Position numbers and translations under genes: made by a program. Source: Margaritifera margaritifera (Eukaryota; Mollusca; Bivalvia; Unionida; Margaritiferidae). From it: a DNA stretch of 64,000 nucleotides. Shown here one piece after another: positions 11,971 through 24,059 of the stretch. Position 1 is the stretch's first letter; the number at the start of each line of letters is the position of its first letter. Where the stretch lies: positions 7,030,501 to 7,094,500 of the forward strand of contig JAQPZY010001670.1 of assembly GCA_029931535.1 (NCBI GenBank), in the 5' to 3' direction. The notes beneath the pieces are model-generated. The model was given only the letters and a program-made list of their open reading frames with translations. It did not search any database and was not told where the DNA came from.

Positions 11971-14900
11971 AAAATGTACCGATAGATAAAAATTTACACT
12001 GTTTAGTCTGTTTAATATTGTATGCAAATAGCATTAATCCAGATCTGTATAGAACAATGGCAGATTTGGGTCTATTATGTTCATCACTGAGTGTACACTG
12101 TGAACAGTATGTTTTGTTCTATTTATAGACAAATCTGAACAGGGCCGACAGGTTTTGTAGTCTGAACAGAACTTATTTTGCCATATTAAATAAAATACTG
12201 TTATTGTCAACTCAGATGACTTCTACATCAGTATGTACATATGTACAGTATGTCATACCTGCCAGAACATGACATGTCACATGAAAACATGATTTTTGAC
12301 TCGCAAACCGCCCAACATGGTCATGTTTCAAAAACACAATTTTGAGTCATCTTAGTTAAAAAGAGAGACAGAGAGACCTTTCTTGACTAATAAAATCTAT
12401 GTTGGGGTTTGCACTGAGACAAGGAAATCTCAGTCATTGGGTTACATTTTTTGTCTCCTGCTAGACTTTACCAATGGGGAAGACAAATAATGTATCCCCT
12501 TGACAGGGATTTCCTAATGTCTCTGTACAAAACCAATAAAGATTTCTCTCACTCAGTTTCTTCCTTTCAAATTAAAACATCCCTTCATTTTTGCAACATA
12601 GTTTAGCACATTCAACACATACAGTATTCAGCATGTACTATTATTTCCTCACATTTTTCCATAGTTCATTCAACTTAAAGCGTTTATAATTATAACAGTA
12701 CAATTATATTATATCTGCTGCTCTTAGAAACCAATAGCAATTTAACATTTAATTTTTATGTGTTATCTGTATTACACCAAGAGCATGGCGAGTCACATGC
12801 TATTGTTTTGTAAATGCATCATATTATTACGAATGCGTTAATGAAGGCAGTGGAAGGACTGGTTGATCTGAAGTACACAAGTTCTATGTGTGAGAAAAAA
12901 ATTAGAATTTTTTTTTTTTATAGTATTCATATATTATCACATTTAACCAATGGATGTCATATGAAAATAACAACAAATAATTCATTTTGTTTATATAAGG
13001 AAAACTTGTAACTTCTGAAAAGTAGTTTATAAGCATAACTTTTAGCTTGTGAAAAAGTAGATCCTACAAAAGCACTGTGGCTAGTGCATGGACACCATGA
13101 CTGAGATAAGAAAAGGAAGGTTAGCAAATCAGCTAGATTCTCTGTCACATGGGCGAGAAACCACAATATATGCCTGTAACTTGTTTAAACAGTAAACAGT
13201 CATGCTTAATTCTCATGGAAAACTATCACCTTGGGGCAGTTTATACAGCTGATTGTCATAAAGTTGAATAAAACATAAGTCAGTTAGAGACAGACAACCA
13301 CCGTTGCACTGATTACTTCAATGACTGACAATAGCAAGGTTGATGTTGTGTTATAAATCCTCTGTGAGTGAACCCATTAGGTAAATTTGCATAGGTAAAG
13401 TACACCAAGAGGAACAACCTGATTCATTTGAAGTTATGTAAATTAAAGAGATGGGTGTTGAAGAAACAAAAGTTATTACTCTTTGTTGACTTGAACGATA
13501 ATGTTTAAGCCATCTTTATTAAAGATTACCGGGTAGTGCATGATCAGCGGCACATTTCTCTGAAATCAGATTTTACTCTATATATTATTTTGATAGTTGG
13601 AATAGTGTGGAAGTGTGATTCCTTTTTGAAGACAAAATGTCAAAATGCAGCTGTGATTCAGGGAAGGATGAGTTATCGGCTAAGCAAGAAAAACCCAGCA
13701 AAGTAAATTTTAAAACTCCTGGTTGATGGAGTTTGACTTTATGAAGTGTATAGCAGCAAGGGGCAGCATTTTATTCTTTGTAAATGTACATACTGCAAAG
13801 ACCATATTGAGATTAATCATTCTGGAGTGTATGACATCCGTCGACACAGTAACACTGCCCAGCATCAGAACAACGAATGCAGAACTCAATCCCAAAAGTA
13901 ACTTAGGGATCAACCATTTAATTTTCGGTTGGGGGGAAGGGGGGCCTGGGATTTTCTTTTGAGCTTGGATATTTTTTTCTTTTACCTCATGATAATTTAT
14001 TTTTTCAACTAATGTAATGGATATAATAGGTTTTCTTTTTGCTATAAATCAGAGAAAGAACATTTTTTAAAATCTATTTAAGAGCCAGAAATTTCTTTTT
14101 TTACAAATCCCAGGACCTGATTCCACCCACCCCGCATCAAAATTAAATGGTCAGTTTCTAGCAAGATTGTCAAAATGGCTGTTATGGTGGCCATATTGGA
14201 TGTATGAGGGGCACTATTTTCATTGAAGGACAACTACACCTTGGGATGAATGTTCTCAGGATCACCTACATACATATTCAATGAAACTTGCCTTTGCGGA
14301 CACCTCCATATACTGAATATATACATAAATAATAAATTTATGAATCCATTTTCTCAAGTTTACTAACATATTTGACATCCCTATAAAAGATATCTGTCCA
14401 AAAATGGAAAAATTATGTGGTCATATAAGTGTCCTTTATAAACAGGTTTCACTGTATCTGTAATATGCAAACAGCTTCCAAAATATGATCCTTTATGTTT
14501 GTCATCTTGTTATACATGTATGGCATTAAAACCCAGATACAACATACTGTGGTTCTCCTGACTAATTGTATAATGGCCGACTTACTTGTGGTCAAGATTG
14601 ATCAGCCCCTGATCTAATATTATGCATAGCTGATTATGAATACTCTGGCTCATTTTCACTAAACATTTCAAATTTTCTTTCTAAAATTGGCATTCTAACA
14701 AGTATTTATTATTGCTTGGTTCCCAACAATTACTTTTTCTTTTAATATTCAACAGTTATCAAGGATTATATTTAAAGTTAAAATCATCATAATATTTTGA
14801 ATTCTTCTGAAAAAGAGTTTTGTTTCATTTATGAGGAATATGGAGAATATCCTCAATTTAAGAGATTTCTCTTTTCTAGAGAAAAAAGTAATCTGCTGAT

Positions 14901-15015
14901 GGAAATCCAATAAGAAGACATTGCACTGTCCATGATTTTAGACAATCTCAATTATATGAGAACTTGGAAAAATATATACACAACAGATGTCACTTACTTA
15001 ATCTATTGTTATTAC
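11971..15015. other. Non-coding, probable intron of the GAF-domain gene
   Basis: About 3 kb without a supportable gene. It lies downstream, in gene orientation, of the minus-strand GAF exon, so it is most simply intron. Within it, 12411-12526 is an inverted repeat with arms built on GACAAGGAAATCTCAG and its diverged complement, and 13914-14160 is a MITE. The rest is AT-rich with no exon, repeat or RNA I can recognise. Confidence 0.5.
13914..14160. mobile_element. Fold-back MITE, family C, full copy
   Basis: About 247 bp. The left arm TAGGGATCAACCATTTAATT and right arm AATTAAATGGTCAGTTTCTA are inverse complements with mismatches. A second inverted pair lies inside (CCTGGGATTTTCTTTT against AAATCCCAGGACC). 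The same left arm recurs at 63831, showing a dispersed family. Confidence 0.75.
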
Positions 15016-15177
15016 CTTTTCATCATGTTCATCAAAGGGCTCATCTGCTACACTGATTTTATTGACTGCCTGAGCGACCCCAATGACGTCTCCTTCGCTG
15101 TCTTTGATTGGCATGCTGAGTATACTCCGTGTCCGGTAGCCCATCTTAATATCAATCTCTGCATTGAACCGCGGGTC
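15016..15177 (-). CDS. GAF-domain exon of a PDE5/6/11-type phosphodiesterase
   Basis: One internal exon of 162 bp (54 codons, phase 0) on the minus strand. It is preceded by a pyrimidine-rich tract ending in CAG and followed by GTAATA. The translation runs from [20 protein letters not shown] through [20 protein letters not shown] to [14 protein letters not shown] without a stop. It matches the second half of GAF-A in cGMP-specific phosphodiesterases. The NK...F...DE signature of cyclic-nucleotide-binding GAF domains is complete (N39, K40, F48, D52, E53). In family members this domain binds cGMP and activates the catalytic domain, which would be encoded on lower-coordinate exons outside or unrecognised here. 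The DPRFNAE start is closest to PDE5 in my memory of the family; PDE11 is the alternative. I found no other exon of this gene in the window. Confidence 0.9.
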
Positions 15178-15369
15178 CTGAAAATGTTAAAAGGTAAAAA
15201 CACTGCCATGTAATACTGAGAAAACAAGCAAATTCAGTGAATTCCTCCCCCATCCCCCCCACCGTTGCCCCTGCACCATGATGAGGTCACCAAAAGTATA
15301 CAGTGATAAAATATGGTTGTGACCCTTGTGACAGAGCTGTAGCATTCCTAAGTGGACATTGAACATAAC

Positions 15370-15414
15370 CAAGTTTCACATCTCTCTGTCTCTCTCTGTA
15401 TGTCTGTCTCTCTG

Positions 15415-15471
<57 letters not shown>

Positions 15472-15472
15472 A
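15370..15472. repeat. Microsatellite (TCTG)n / (TC)n
   Basis: Imperfect TCTG/TCTC tract ending in a pure (TC)n run of about 20 units, in the presumed intron upstream of the GAF exon. Confidence 0.95.
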
Positions 15473-15499
15473 AAATGTCAAAAAAGGGAAGAAACTGAA

Positions 15500-17060
15500 C
15501 ATTGACCTTGGCCATGAAGACAAAAGGCTTGATTGTGATACACGAGATGGCATCAAAAAGAGAAACATAAGTGTACCATGATTCATCCCTGAACCTCAAA
15601 CAGATTTTAAAATAAAAGACTGAAACAAAAGCAACCATGAAAACATACATGTGACCTTGACTTTCAAGATAGGACCCCCAAAATGTGGAATGCAACATAA
15701 TATATAGTGACAATATATAAATCTAACAAATTTCATTCATTTATCTTTAATAGATCACAAATTATTGAGTGGAAGGGAAAATGCTACTGACACCTAATAT
15801 ACTGGCCTTTGATGTTGACCTTGAATATAGGACCCTCAATAACATATAGAGCCAGTTTCATCCATTAATATCAAATGGCTCTAATGTTATCACATGGAAA
15901 GAAGTACATGTATGAAGGACAAATTTAAATACTGACCCATGACCTTGACCTTGAAGATAGGATCACAATGTGGTATGCTGCACCTGCTAATTATGCTGTA
16001 TACATATACCAAGTTTCATCTCTTAATCTCAAATGGCTCTGAAAATGAAAGTGTGACAAACATAAAAGACCGACCCATGACCTTGACCTTGAAGATAGGA
16101 CCACAATATGGTATGCTGCACTTGCTAATGATGTTGTATAAGTATACCAAGTTTCATATCTTAATCTCAAACGGCTCTGAAATTGAAACTATCACAGAAA
16201 ATTCAAATATTGACCCATGACCTTGACCTTGACATGATTCCCAATGTGGTACACGTGACATATTTTAATGATAATATTACTTATTGTACGAGTATACCAA
16301 GTTTTATCCCTAGCGCTGAAATGTCACTACAGTTATAGAGCAAAAAAGGAAAGGAGCTGTGATGGAAAACTTGCCCTTGAAGATATGGCCACAAATGTAG
16401 AGCACAACAAAGCTTATAATGATAATATAACCTTGACCTTGAAGATATGATCTTCAATGTGGTAGGCAACACACCTAATGATGATGTATACGCATACGAA
16501 GTTTCATCCCTTAATCTCAAGTATCAAAAAAGCGAAAAGTAAAGTGACAACTTAAAATATTGAGTCGTGACCATGACATTGAAAATATGAACCCCAATGT
16601 GGTACGCGACACACCTTCTAATGATGATGTATACATTTACCAAGTTTCATCCCTTAATCTCAAACAGCTCTAAGGTCATAGAATGGAGTGGTAAGTATGA
16701 GTGAAAACTTAAAATACTGCATAGTGACCTTGACCTTGAAGATAGAACCCCAATATGGTTTGCGACAGACCTTCTAATGATGATGTATAAATATAAGTTT
16801 CATCCCTTACTTTGAAACGGCTTGAAAATTGTACATTCGAAAGGAAAGTGTGAGGGAAAACTTAAAACATTGCACCGTGACCATGACCTTAAAAACAGGA
16901 CCCTAATGGTGTGTGCGACACACCTTCTAATGATGTTGCATAATTAAAGTTTCATCCCTCAATTTTGAATGGCTTCAAATATATAGATCAGAAAGGAAAG
17001 TATGACGTTAAACTTAATATATTGGGCCTTGGCCTTGAAGATATGACCTCCAATGAAATG
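15500..17060. repeat. Diverged ~140-bp repeats (block 1)
   Basis: About ten diverged copies of a ~140-bp unit with CATGACCTTGACCTTGAAGA, an AGGACCxCAATGTGGTA segment, CTAATGATGATGTATAC, and CCAAGTTTCATCCCTTAATC. Copies differ strongly from each other, so the array is old compared with the minisatellites. No coding potential is seen. Confidence 0.85.
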
Positions 17061-17439
17061 TTGGCGGAGACAACTGACTGCTAGTAGACTAAAATGTTGG
17101 TCTAGACTTGTAAAGTCTAGAATTTCCTTTCGAGTAAATCTTCTTAAAACTTGAACACAGAACAGCAGAAGGAATGATTGCCGGGAAATACCCCATAAGA
17201 GTTCGATTCTTTCTTCCTCTTCTCTTCTTCCTCAAACATAACTAATTAGCATTTGATTAAATATTACTCTAAATAGAAATACAGCTGCAATAAAACAGTA
17301 AAGCTTACCTCTGCACAAGTACTGAAAACAAAAGTCCCTCGATAGGACTGACGCTCTACTGGGCGAAAAAAAAAATTTTCTTCCAGAAATTCAAGAAAAA
17401 AACATTTTTTCCTTTCAACTGACGAGTGTTGAAACCATT

Positions 17440-18780
17440 TCCGACATTGTTCGACGATAACAAGATTTTCAAATTAGCTGTTGTGGTGGACTTATATTGG
17501 ATATAAGAGAGGCACCATTTTCATTTAGAACCAAGCAGACTTTATTAGAAGTCTTTTGGTGAAAAACCCATGTCAATATGACAAGCCATTCAGGGGAAGT
17601 AGCGACAGCAAGATTGTTTTCAAGATAGCAGTTGTGGCAGCCATATTGGATGTATGATTCGCACTAATTTCATTTGGGACCAACTAAGTATCATAAGAAG
17701 TCTATTGGTGAAAACTCCATGTTCATATAGCCATCAATTTGGGAGGAGTAGAGATAAGAATATTTTCAAGATGACCACCATTTTGGCCATATTGAGGGTC
17801 AGTTTGCATCATTTTCATTTGAACTAACTAGACACCATAAGAGCTCTTCTGATGAAACCCCATGTCAAAATGACTGTCCATTTAAGAGAAGTAGCGATAA
17901 CAAGATTTTCAAGATGGCCCCCATGATGGCCGTATTGGACGTCAGATAGCACCATTAAAATTTTTGGAACAACAAGACAATATAAGAAGTCTTCTGGTAA
18001 ATACCCCATGTTGATATGACTTTTCGTTTTGGAGGAGTAACAATAACAAGATTTTCAACATGTCTGCCATTGTATATCAGATGCGCACCATTTCCATTTA
18101 GGACCAACTATACATCATAAGAGGTGTTCTGGTGAAAGCACAATGTCGATATGACCAGCCATCTACGAGAAGAAGGGATAAAAAATTCTTCCAGATGACC
18201 CTTGCGGTGGCCATATTGGAGGTCAGATTGGCACTATTTGCATTTACGATCAACTAGACCTCATAAGACGTCTTTCAGTGAAAACCCCATGCTGATATGA
18301 TCATTCATTCAGGAGTAGTGACAATAAGATTTGTAGGTGCCCACTGTGGTGGCCATATTGGATGTCTGAGCGACACCATTTTCATTTAGGACCAACTGGA
18401 CATCATAAGAAGTCTTTCAGTGAAACTCCATGTTGATATGACCATCCATTCAGGAGGGGTAGCAATAACAACATTCTCAAGATAGCCTCAATGGCAGCCA
18501 TTATTAGATGTGCGAGCGGCACCATTTTCATTCAGAAGCAACTAGACATCATAAGAAGTCTTCTGATCAAAACCCCATGTAAATATCACTTTCTGTTCAG
18601 ACGGAGTATCAATAACAAGATTTTCAAAATGGCTTCTGTGGCTGCCATATTAGATGTCAGATAGGCACCGTTTTCATTTAGGACAAACTAGACATCATAA
18701 GAAGTCTTCTGGTGAAAAACCCATGTCAGTATGACTTTCCGTTCAGTAAGAGTCTCGATAAGAAAAGTTATTAAAATAGC
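17440..18780. repeat. Diverged ~145-bp repeats (block 2)
   Basis: Roughly nine copies of a ~145-bp unit with GCCATATTGGATGTC, CACCATTTTCATTTAGGACC, AACTAGACATCATAAGAAGT, CTTCTGGTGAAAACCCCATG, and AGCGATAACAAGATTTTCAA. 17061-17439 is a transition with no other feature. A run of about 25 T residues lies at 18850-18874, and 18781-19370 is otherwise unassigned. Confidence 0.85.
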
Positions 18781-19369
18781 CATATCAAGTTCTCTAATTT
18801 AAAAGTTTATGAATATGAACCAATTTTTTCTGATGTACATTCTACAATCTATTTTTTTTTTTTTTTTTTTTTTTGCTTTCTTATAAGAATAATAATTTCA
18901 TGAAGAGAAAACGGAAACTGTAAAAAGGACATTTATATGATGGGGGAAAAAAGAAGAATAATGAATAAAAGTATAATAGCTTGGCAAATAATACTGACAG
19001 GGAATACATTGATTTTCCCGACCAGGGGATCATTGATATAATTTGTGGAATAATTTCCTATATGTTTAAGGTATCGGCCGAGGAAACTTTCGATTCTAGA
19101 GAAATATCTAATGAAGTTAAGGACACGCAATATTAATGGTTTGGTACGGAATGTAAATGTGCCTGGCAAAAGTACCAAATAGCACGAAAGATTGCACAGA
19201 TCGATACAAAACTTTTGTTAGATATGGAATTAAGGCAATCAATATATATAAATAATGCGTCAGTTCAATAGCAAACACAAGAATAAAATTAATAAACCAA
19301 GAAGGATTTTTAGTCAGACTCAAAACAATATCGTACAGTAATTACTAGTATTAGAGAAGAGAACAAGAG

Positions 19370-21230
19370 TCCCTCAAAGGGTCTGACAATCTGTCCGAAA
19401 AGAATTTCCAGAAATTCAAAATAAGACCATTTCTTCTTTTTAGCTGCTGAGTGTTGAAACCATCTCTGATATTCTTGAGCGATAAGATTCTGAAATTAGC
19501 TACTGTGGCAGCCACATTCGATATAAGATCGTCACTATTTTCATTTGTAACAAACTAGACACCATTAAAAGACTTTTGGTGAAAATCCATTTTGATATGA
19601 CATCCATTCAGGACAAATAGAGGCAGGATTTTCAACATGTTCATTGTGGCAGCCATATTTAACGTCAGATCGACGCTGTTTTCATTTAGGACGAACTATA
19701 TATCATAATTAGTCTTCTTGTGAAAAATCCCACGTCGATATGACTTTCCATTTAGAAGGAGTAGCAATAACAAGATTATCAAGACAGCTGCCATGGTGTC
19801 CACACTGGATATCAGATCAACACCAATTTCATTTACTACCAACTAGACATCATAAGTCTTCTGATGAAAAACCAGTGTTGATACGAATTTCCATCTAGGA
19901 GGAGTAGCGATAAGATTTTCAACATGGCCGCTATGGCGGCCATATTTGACATTAGATCGGCACAATTGTATTTAATACCAACTAGACTCCATAAGAAATC
20001 TTCCGATGAAAACCCAATACTGATATGACTTTCCGTTCAAGATGTGTAGCAATAACAAGATTTTGAAGATGGCTGCTGTTGTAGCCATAATGGATGCCAG
20101 ATCGGTATCATTTCCAGTTAGGACCAATGAGACATCATAAAAAGTCTTGCAGTGAAAACCACATGTTGATATGACCATCCATTCAGGTGGAGTAGCGGTA
20201 ACAAGATTTTCAATACTGGATGTCCAGGCAGAACCATTTGCATTTAGATCCAAGTAGATATCATAAGAAGTCTTCTGGTGAAAGCCCCACGTCAACAGGA
20301 CTTTCCCTTCTGGAGGAATAGCGTTAACAATATTTTCAAGATGGCTGCCGTAGCGGCCATATTGGACATCAGACTGGCACCATTTTTTTTTCAGGACCAA
20401 CTAGACATCATTAAAGGTCCTTTAGTGAAAACCCCAGGAGGAATAGCAATAACAAAATTTTCCAAGATGGCCCCTGTGGTGGACATACTGGATGTACGAG
20501 CGGAACCAATTTCATTTAGGACCAACAAGGATCATGAAAGGTCCTTTAGTGAAAACCACATGTTCATATCACCTACAATTTAGGAGGCGTAACGATAACA
20601 AAATAAGATAGCCCCTGTGGCGGCTATATTGGATGTCAGATCGGCACCAACTAGACATCGTAACAAGTCTTCTGGAGAAAAGCCCATGTCGATATGACTT
20701 TCCATTTAGGAGGAGAAGCGATAACAAGATTTTTTAAATGGCTGCCATGTCAGATCAGCATTATTTTCATTTAGAACCAACTAGACATCGTAAGAAGTCT
20801 TTGTGTAATAACCACATGTTGATATGACCACCAGTTTAGGACGAGTAGCGATAACAAGATTTTCAAGATGGTCGATGTGGCGGCCATAATGGATGTCTGA
20901 GCGGAACCATTTTCATCTAGGACCAAATGGACATCTGGAGAAGTCTTTTTGTGAAAACCTCATGTTGATATGGACATACGTTCAGAAGGAGTAGCGATAG
21001 CAAGATTTTCAAGATGGCTGCTGTGGCAGCCATATTGGATGTCTGAGCATCACCGTTTTCATTTAGAACCAACTAGATCTTGAGATGAACGTGTGTGTAC
21101 AGTTTTATGGCAATCCTCAAAGTACTTTAGAAGCATTAGCGATAACAAACTTGTGCTAATGGACGGACAGAAGATGGACGACAGACAACAGGCCATCCCA
21201 TAAGCTCTTCTGGTATATGACCAGTAGATC
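19370..21230. repeat. Diverged ~145-bp repeats (block 3) with GGACGGAC tail
   Basis: About twelve copies of the block 2 unit. The array opens with a segment reading GTCCCTCAAAGGGTCTGAC. It closes at 21150-21230 with AATGGACGGACAGAAGATGG, ACGACAGACAACAGGCCATC, then CCATAAGCTCTTCTGGTATATGACCAG (its parts, not one motif). The ordered head, internal repeats and tail suggest a defined mobile unit rather than a random satellite. The same tail type occurs at 29605-29660 and 60750-60825. Confidence 0.85.
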
Positions 21231-22054
21231 TAAACATAGGCATTAAAGTGTTTTATAAATATTTCAAAGATCTTAATCAGGCTGTTGATTTAAATGGAAA
21301 AAAAAAGAAAGAAAAAAAAAAGAACTGAATGCAACATTATCTGCTTAAAATGAGATATTAAATAAATCTACTACTGTTGAATAAGTACACAAGGCTATTC
21401 GAAGTCTTAATAATATTAAGGATGCGGGATAAGACAATATCATGAATGAGTATATGATATCTATTGAACCTATTTTTTTTACATTTATATACTTCCTTTT
21501 TAAATCTAGTGGCATTATCCTATAATGTTGGGTAATAGGATAAATATAATCAATATATAAAAATAAAGGTAATAAAAATCATCCATCAAGCTACTGACCT
21601 ATAACACTATTGAGTTGTTTGGAAAATTGTTTACCTCTATTTTAAATTTAAGACTTAACACATTATTTAGGGACGATCGGTATTTTAAAGGAAAATCAGT
21701 CTAGTTTTAGACAAGGATATTCCACTCTAGATAATATTTGTCTCTACATGCCCTTGTAGAAGTGTTAAAAAGCAAGAAAACAAATTAATCTGTACATTTG
21801 TCGATTTCGAAAAGGCTATTATTAAAAATAATAATAATAATAATAATAACATTAATCTTATTTAAAGAGGATTACACATTTGGTCATGAAAGACCCATCT
21901 ACCACGTGGTCCTCAACGTATTAAAAGATGATGTTATACAAAAGTTACTTATACACACTCAGTTATACTCGCACACGCACTGACACATATTTAAAATGGA
22001 TTAATTTAAATAACTAGAGTGGTCAACAGGTACATATTTGAAGACAGACTATAC

Positions 22055-22240
22055 ACAAGTATGCATAGTTCAGTATGTCAGAACTCGTACACAAGTATGC
22101 ATAGTTCAGTATGTCAAAACTCGTACACAAGTATGGATAGTTCAGTATGTCAGAGCTCGTACACAAGTATGCATACTTCAATATGTCAAAACTCGTACAC
22201 AAGTATGCATAGTTCAGTATGTCAGAACTCGTACATACAT
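22055..22240. repeat. 36-bp tandem repeat, 5 copies
   Basis: Tandem 36-bp unit AGTATGCATAGTTCAGTATG followed by TCAGAACTCGTACACA. It lies inside the interruption of the LINE reverse transcriptase. The 36-bp period keeps frames open by chance. Confidence 0.95.
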
Positions 22241-22259
22241 ACGTAGAATAAAATGCACA

Positions 22260-22810
22260 CATATTTTGGATACAATGATACAATTCTGTACTTGGAGGCT
22301 TTAATATATCATTCCAGCTGGTCAAGAAAGAATTTATTTACTGAAGTTTTAAATGAAGCAATGAAATTTTAAATTCGTATCGGCATGGGTAGGGAATTCC
22401 AAAAGGTAGGTAATGATACAGTAAAAGAGCTTCTGAAATGGCTGGATCTCGACCTCACAATCTGGAGTTAGTTATTAGTGGTACATCTGAGATTACGCTC
22501 AGTATTTGATGATCTTAGTTCGTTTAAGTTAAATATATAATCTGGAGAAAGATTGTTTATAGACTTATATGTCATGATTCCTTTAAAATAAAGAATACGA
22601 TTTTGTATAGGTAGCCATTGTAGACGTGAAAACAAAACATTCGAGGGAGTCGTAATTGGAGGTTTCAGAATTATTAGCGCTGTCTTTTTCTGGAGTTTAT
22701 CAATTCTGGATAAATTATAATTTTTTAGTGTTTTGGAAAAACTGGTTCTAAATAGTGTAAATGGTAAATTGCTGAATGTAATTAGAATATACATGTATAT
22801 ATGGTAAAAT
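22260..22810 (-). pseudogene. LINE C-terminal fragment, opposite strand, nested
   Basis: Minus-strand reading frame 22468-22794 (about 108 residues) with RIDKLQKKTALIIL, LQWLPIQNRILYFKGIMTYK, then INNLSPDYI. This is the typical tail downstream of the RT palm in LINE ORF2 proteins (RxQKxQNRAARxI and LxWLPIxxRIxYK patterns). It lies in opposite orientation within the plus-strand LINE between its RT blocks, so it came from a second, independent 5'-truncated LINE insertion. Confidence 0.75.
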
Positions 22811-23590
22811 TATGTCGTGTGTATATCGGTAAAGAATTTTCTGATTAAGTTCCTTGTCAGTGTGGAATAAGGCAAGGTGAATTTCTTTCACCAGTCTTAT
22901 TTTTGTTATAACTTGACGATTTATAAAAGTTTTTGCTAGCAAAAGGTTGTAATAGTGCGAATTTTAAATATCAGAAAACGAATGTATGCTGTATTTAAAG
23001 GTACTTGTTATCCTTTATGCTGACGATACTGTTATTCTTGCAGATAACGAAACAGATCTTCTGAAAACTTTGAATACATTCTGTATATCTGTATATACTT
23101 TTCGATAATAATGTTTTACCGATATTGTTATATGGGTGTGAGATCTGGGGTTTTAGTGATAATGTTATTATTGGACATGTATGTACACACTAATTTCTTA
23201 CAAACAAAAAATTATTTTTAAGGAAACGTACCCACTATATATGTTGTATGGAGAGACCGGTAGGCTTCCTACAACTATTTTACCAAAATTAGAGCTGTTA
23301 TATTATGGGCTAGACTTGTTACTGTGAAAAAATAAAATATGACATTATGCTATGCTCCTGCTGGTAAATGGCTTTCCTTTATCAAACAAATTTAGTGTGA
23401 TCTTGGTCTGAATAATGTATGGTTATCTCAGTCATTCCCTTCTGATGACTGGCTAAAGAAAGCAGTCACAATGAAACTGAAAATCAATATATACAACTTT
23501 GCTTTTCTAGTGTTTTTAATTCCTCTAAAAGAACAACTTAGCGGATTTTTAAAAGATTTTTAAATTTTAAACCTTTTTTAGCTTGTATGC

Positions 23591-23621
<31 letters not shown>

Positions 23622-23814
23622 TTGTAACAAAGTTATGTACCACGAATCATAGGTTTCCCATTGAAACTGGGTGGTGACGAAATTTGGATATATTTGAAAG
23701 AAAATGTGAACTACATGCCTCAAAAGGTATAGGTGATGAATTTCACTATCTTTTTTAATGTCAATATATAATTAAGAAGTATCTCAAAAATGCGAATAAA
23801 TTATTTGTTTTGTT

Positions 23815-23945
23815 TATGTTAATTTTGAACGGCACTTTTAACACATTATTGCTATATCATCCTGAGGAAATGAAGCTAAGTGCCTTTTCCAAGGATACAC
23901 CGAAGCAGCCGACCGGTGGGCTGGCCTGGGCGGGTATCAAACCCG
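23815..23945 (-). mobile_element. SINE copy 1 (tRNA-type head), truncated
   Basis: Plus-strand order is AATTTTGAACGGCACTTTTA, CTATATCATCCTGAGGAAAT, AAGCTAAGTGCCTTTTCCAA, GGATACACCGAAGCAG, then GGTATCAAACCCGTGAAT. The same core occurs at 27655 and 58590. In the 58590 copy the end reads on the minus strand as a tRNA-like head, so the element is oriented minus. It is truncated at the head. Confidence 0.75.
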
Positions 23946-24059
23946 TGAATACATATAAAAATGTAGTGACTTTGTAAATAACACAAATGTTAACGTATTG
24001 ATTAGATTAAGTAAATTTACAGCACTAATATTTAGATACATGTATATCTGCTTACATGT

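Larger units (their letters stand above)
21240..23560 (+). pseudogene. Degenerate LINE reverse transcriptase
   Basis: Fragments of a non-LTR reverse transcriptase in order along the plus strand. LSCLGKLFTSILNLRL lies near 21615, ENQSSFRQGYSTLDNI near 21690, and a frameshifted LHALVEVLKSKKTN near 21750. After an interruption the order resumes with GIRQGEFLSPVLF near 22867, the catalytic-site motif LLYADDTVILADNETD near 23014 (YADD box), and LPILLYGCEIWGFSDN near 23118. The order of RT blocks is normal for a LINE ORF2. Multiple stops and frameshifts and an inserted segment (about 22010-22810) show it is dead. The 3' end fades before 23600. A (CAA)n stretch lies near 23590. Confidence 0.8.

Noticed and set aside
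15348..15713. 121-codon minus-strand ORF with Arg-Glu repeats
   Set aside because: The repeat is the (TC)n microsatellite translated; the rest is intron-like repeat sequence.
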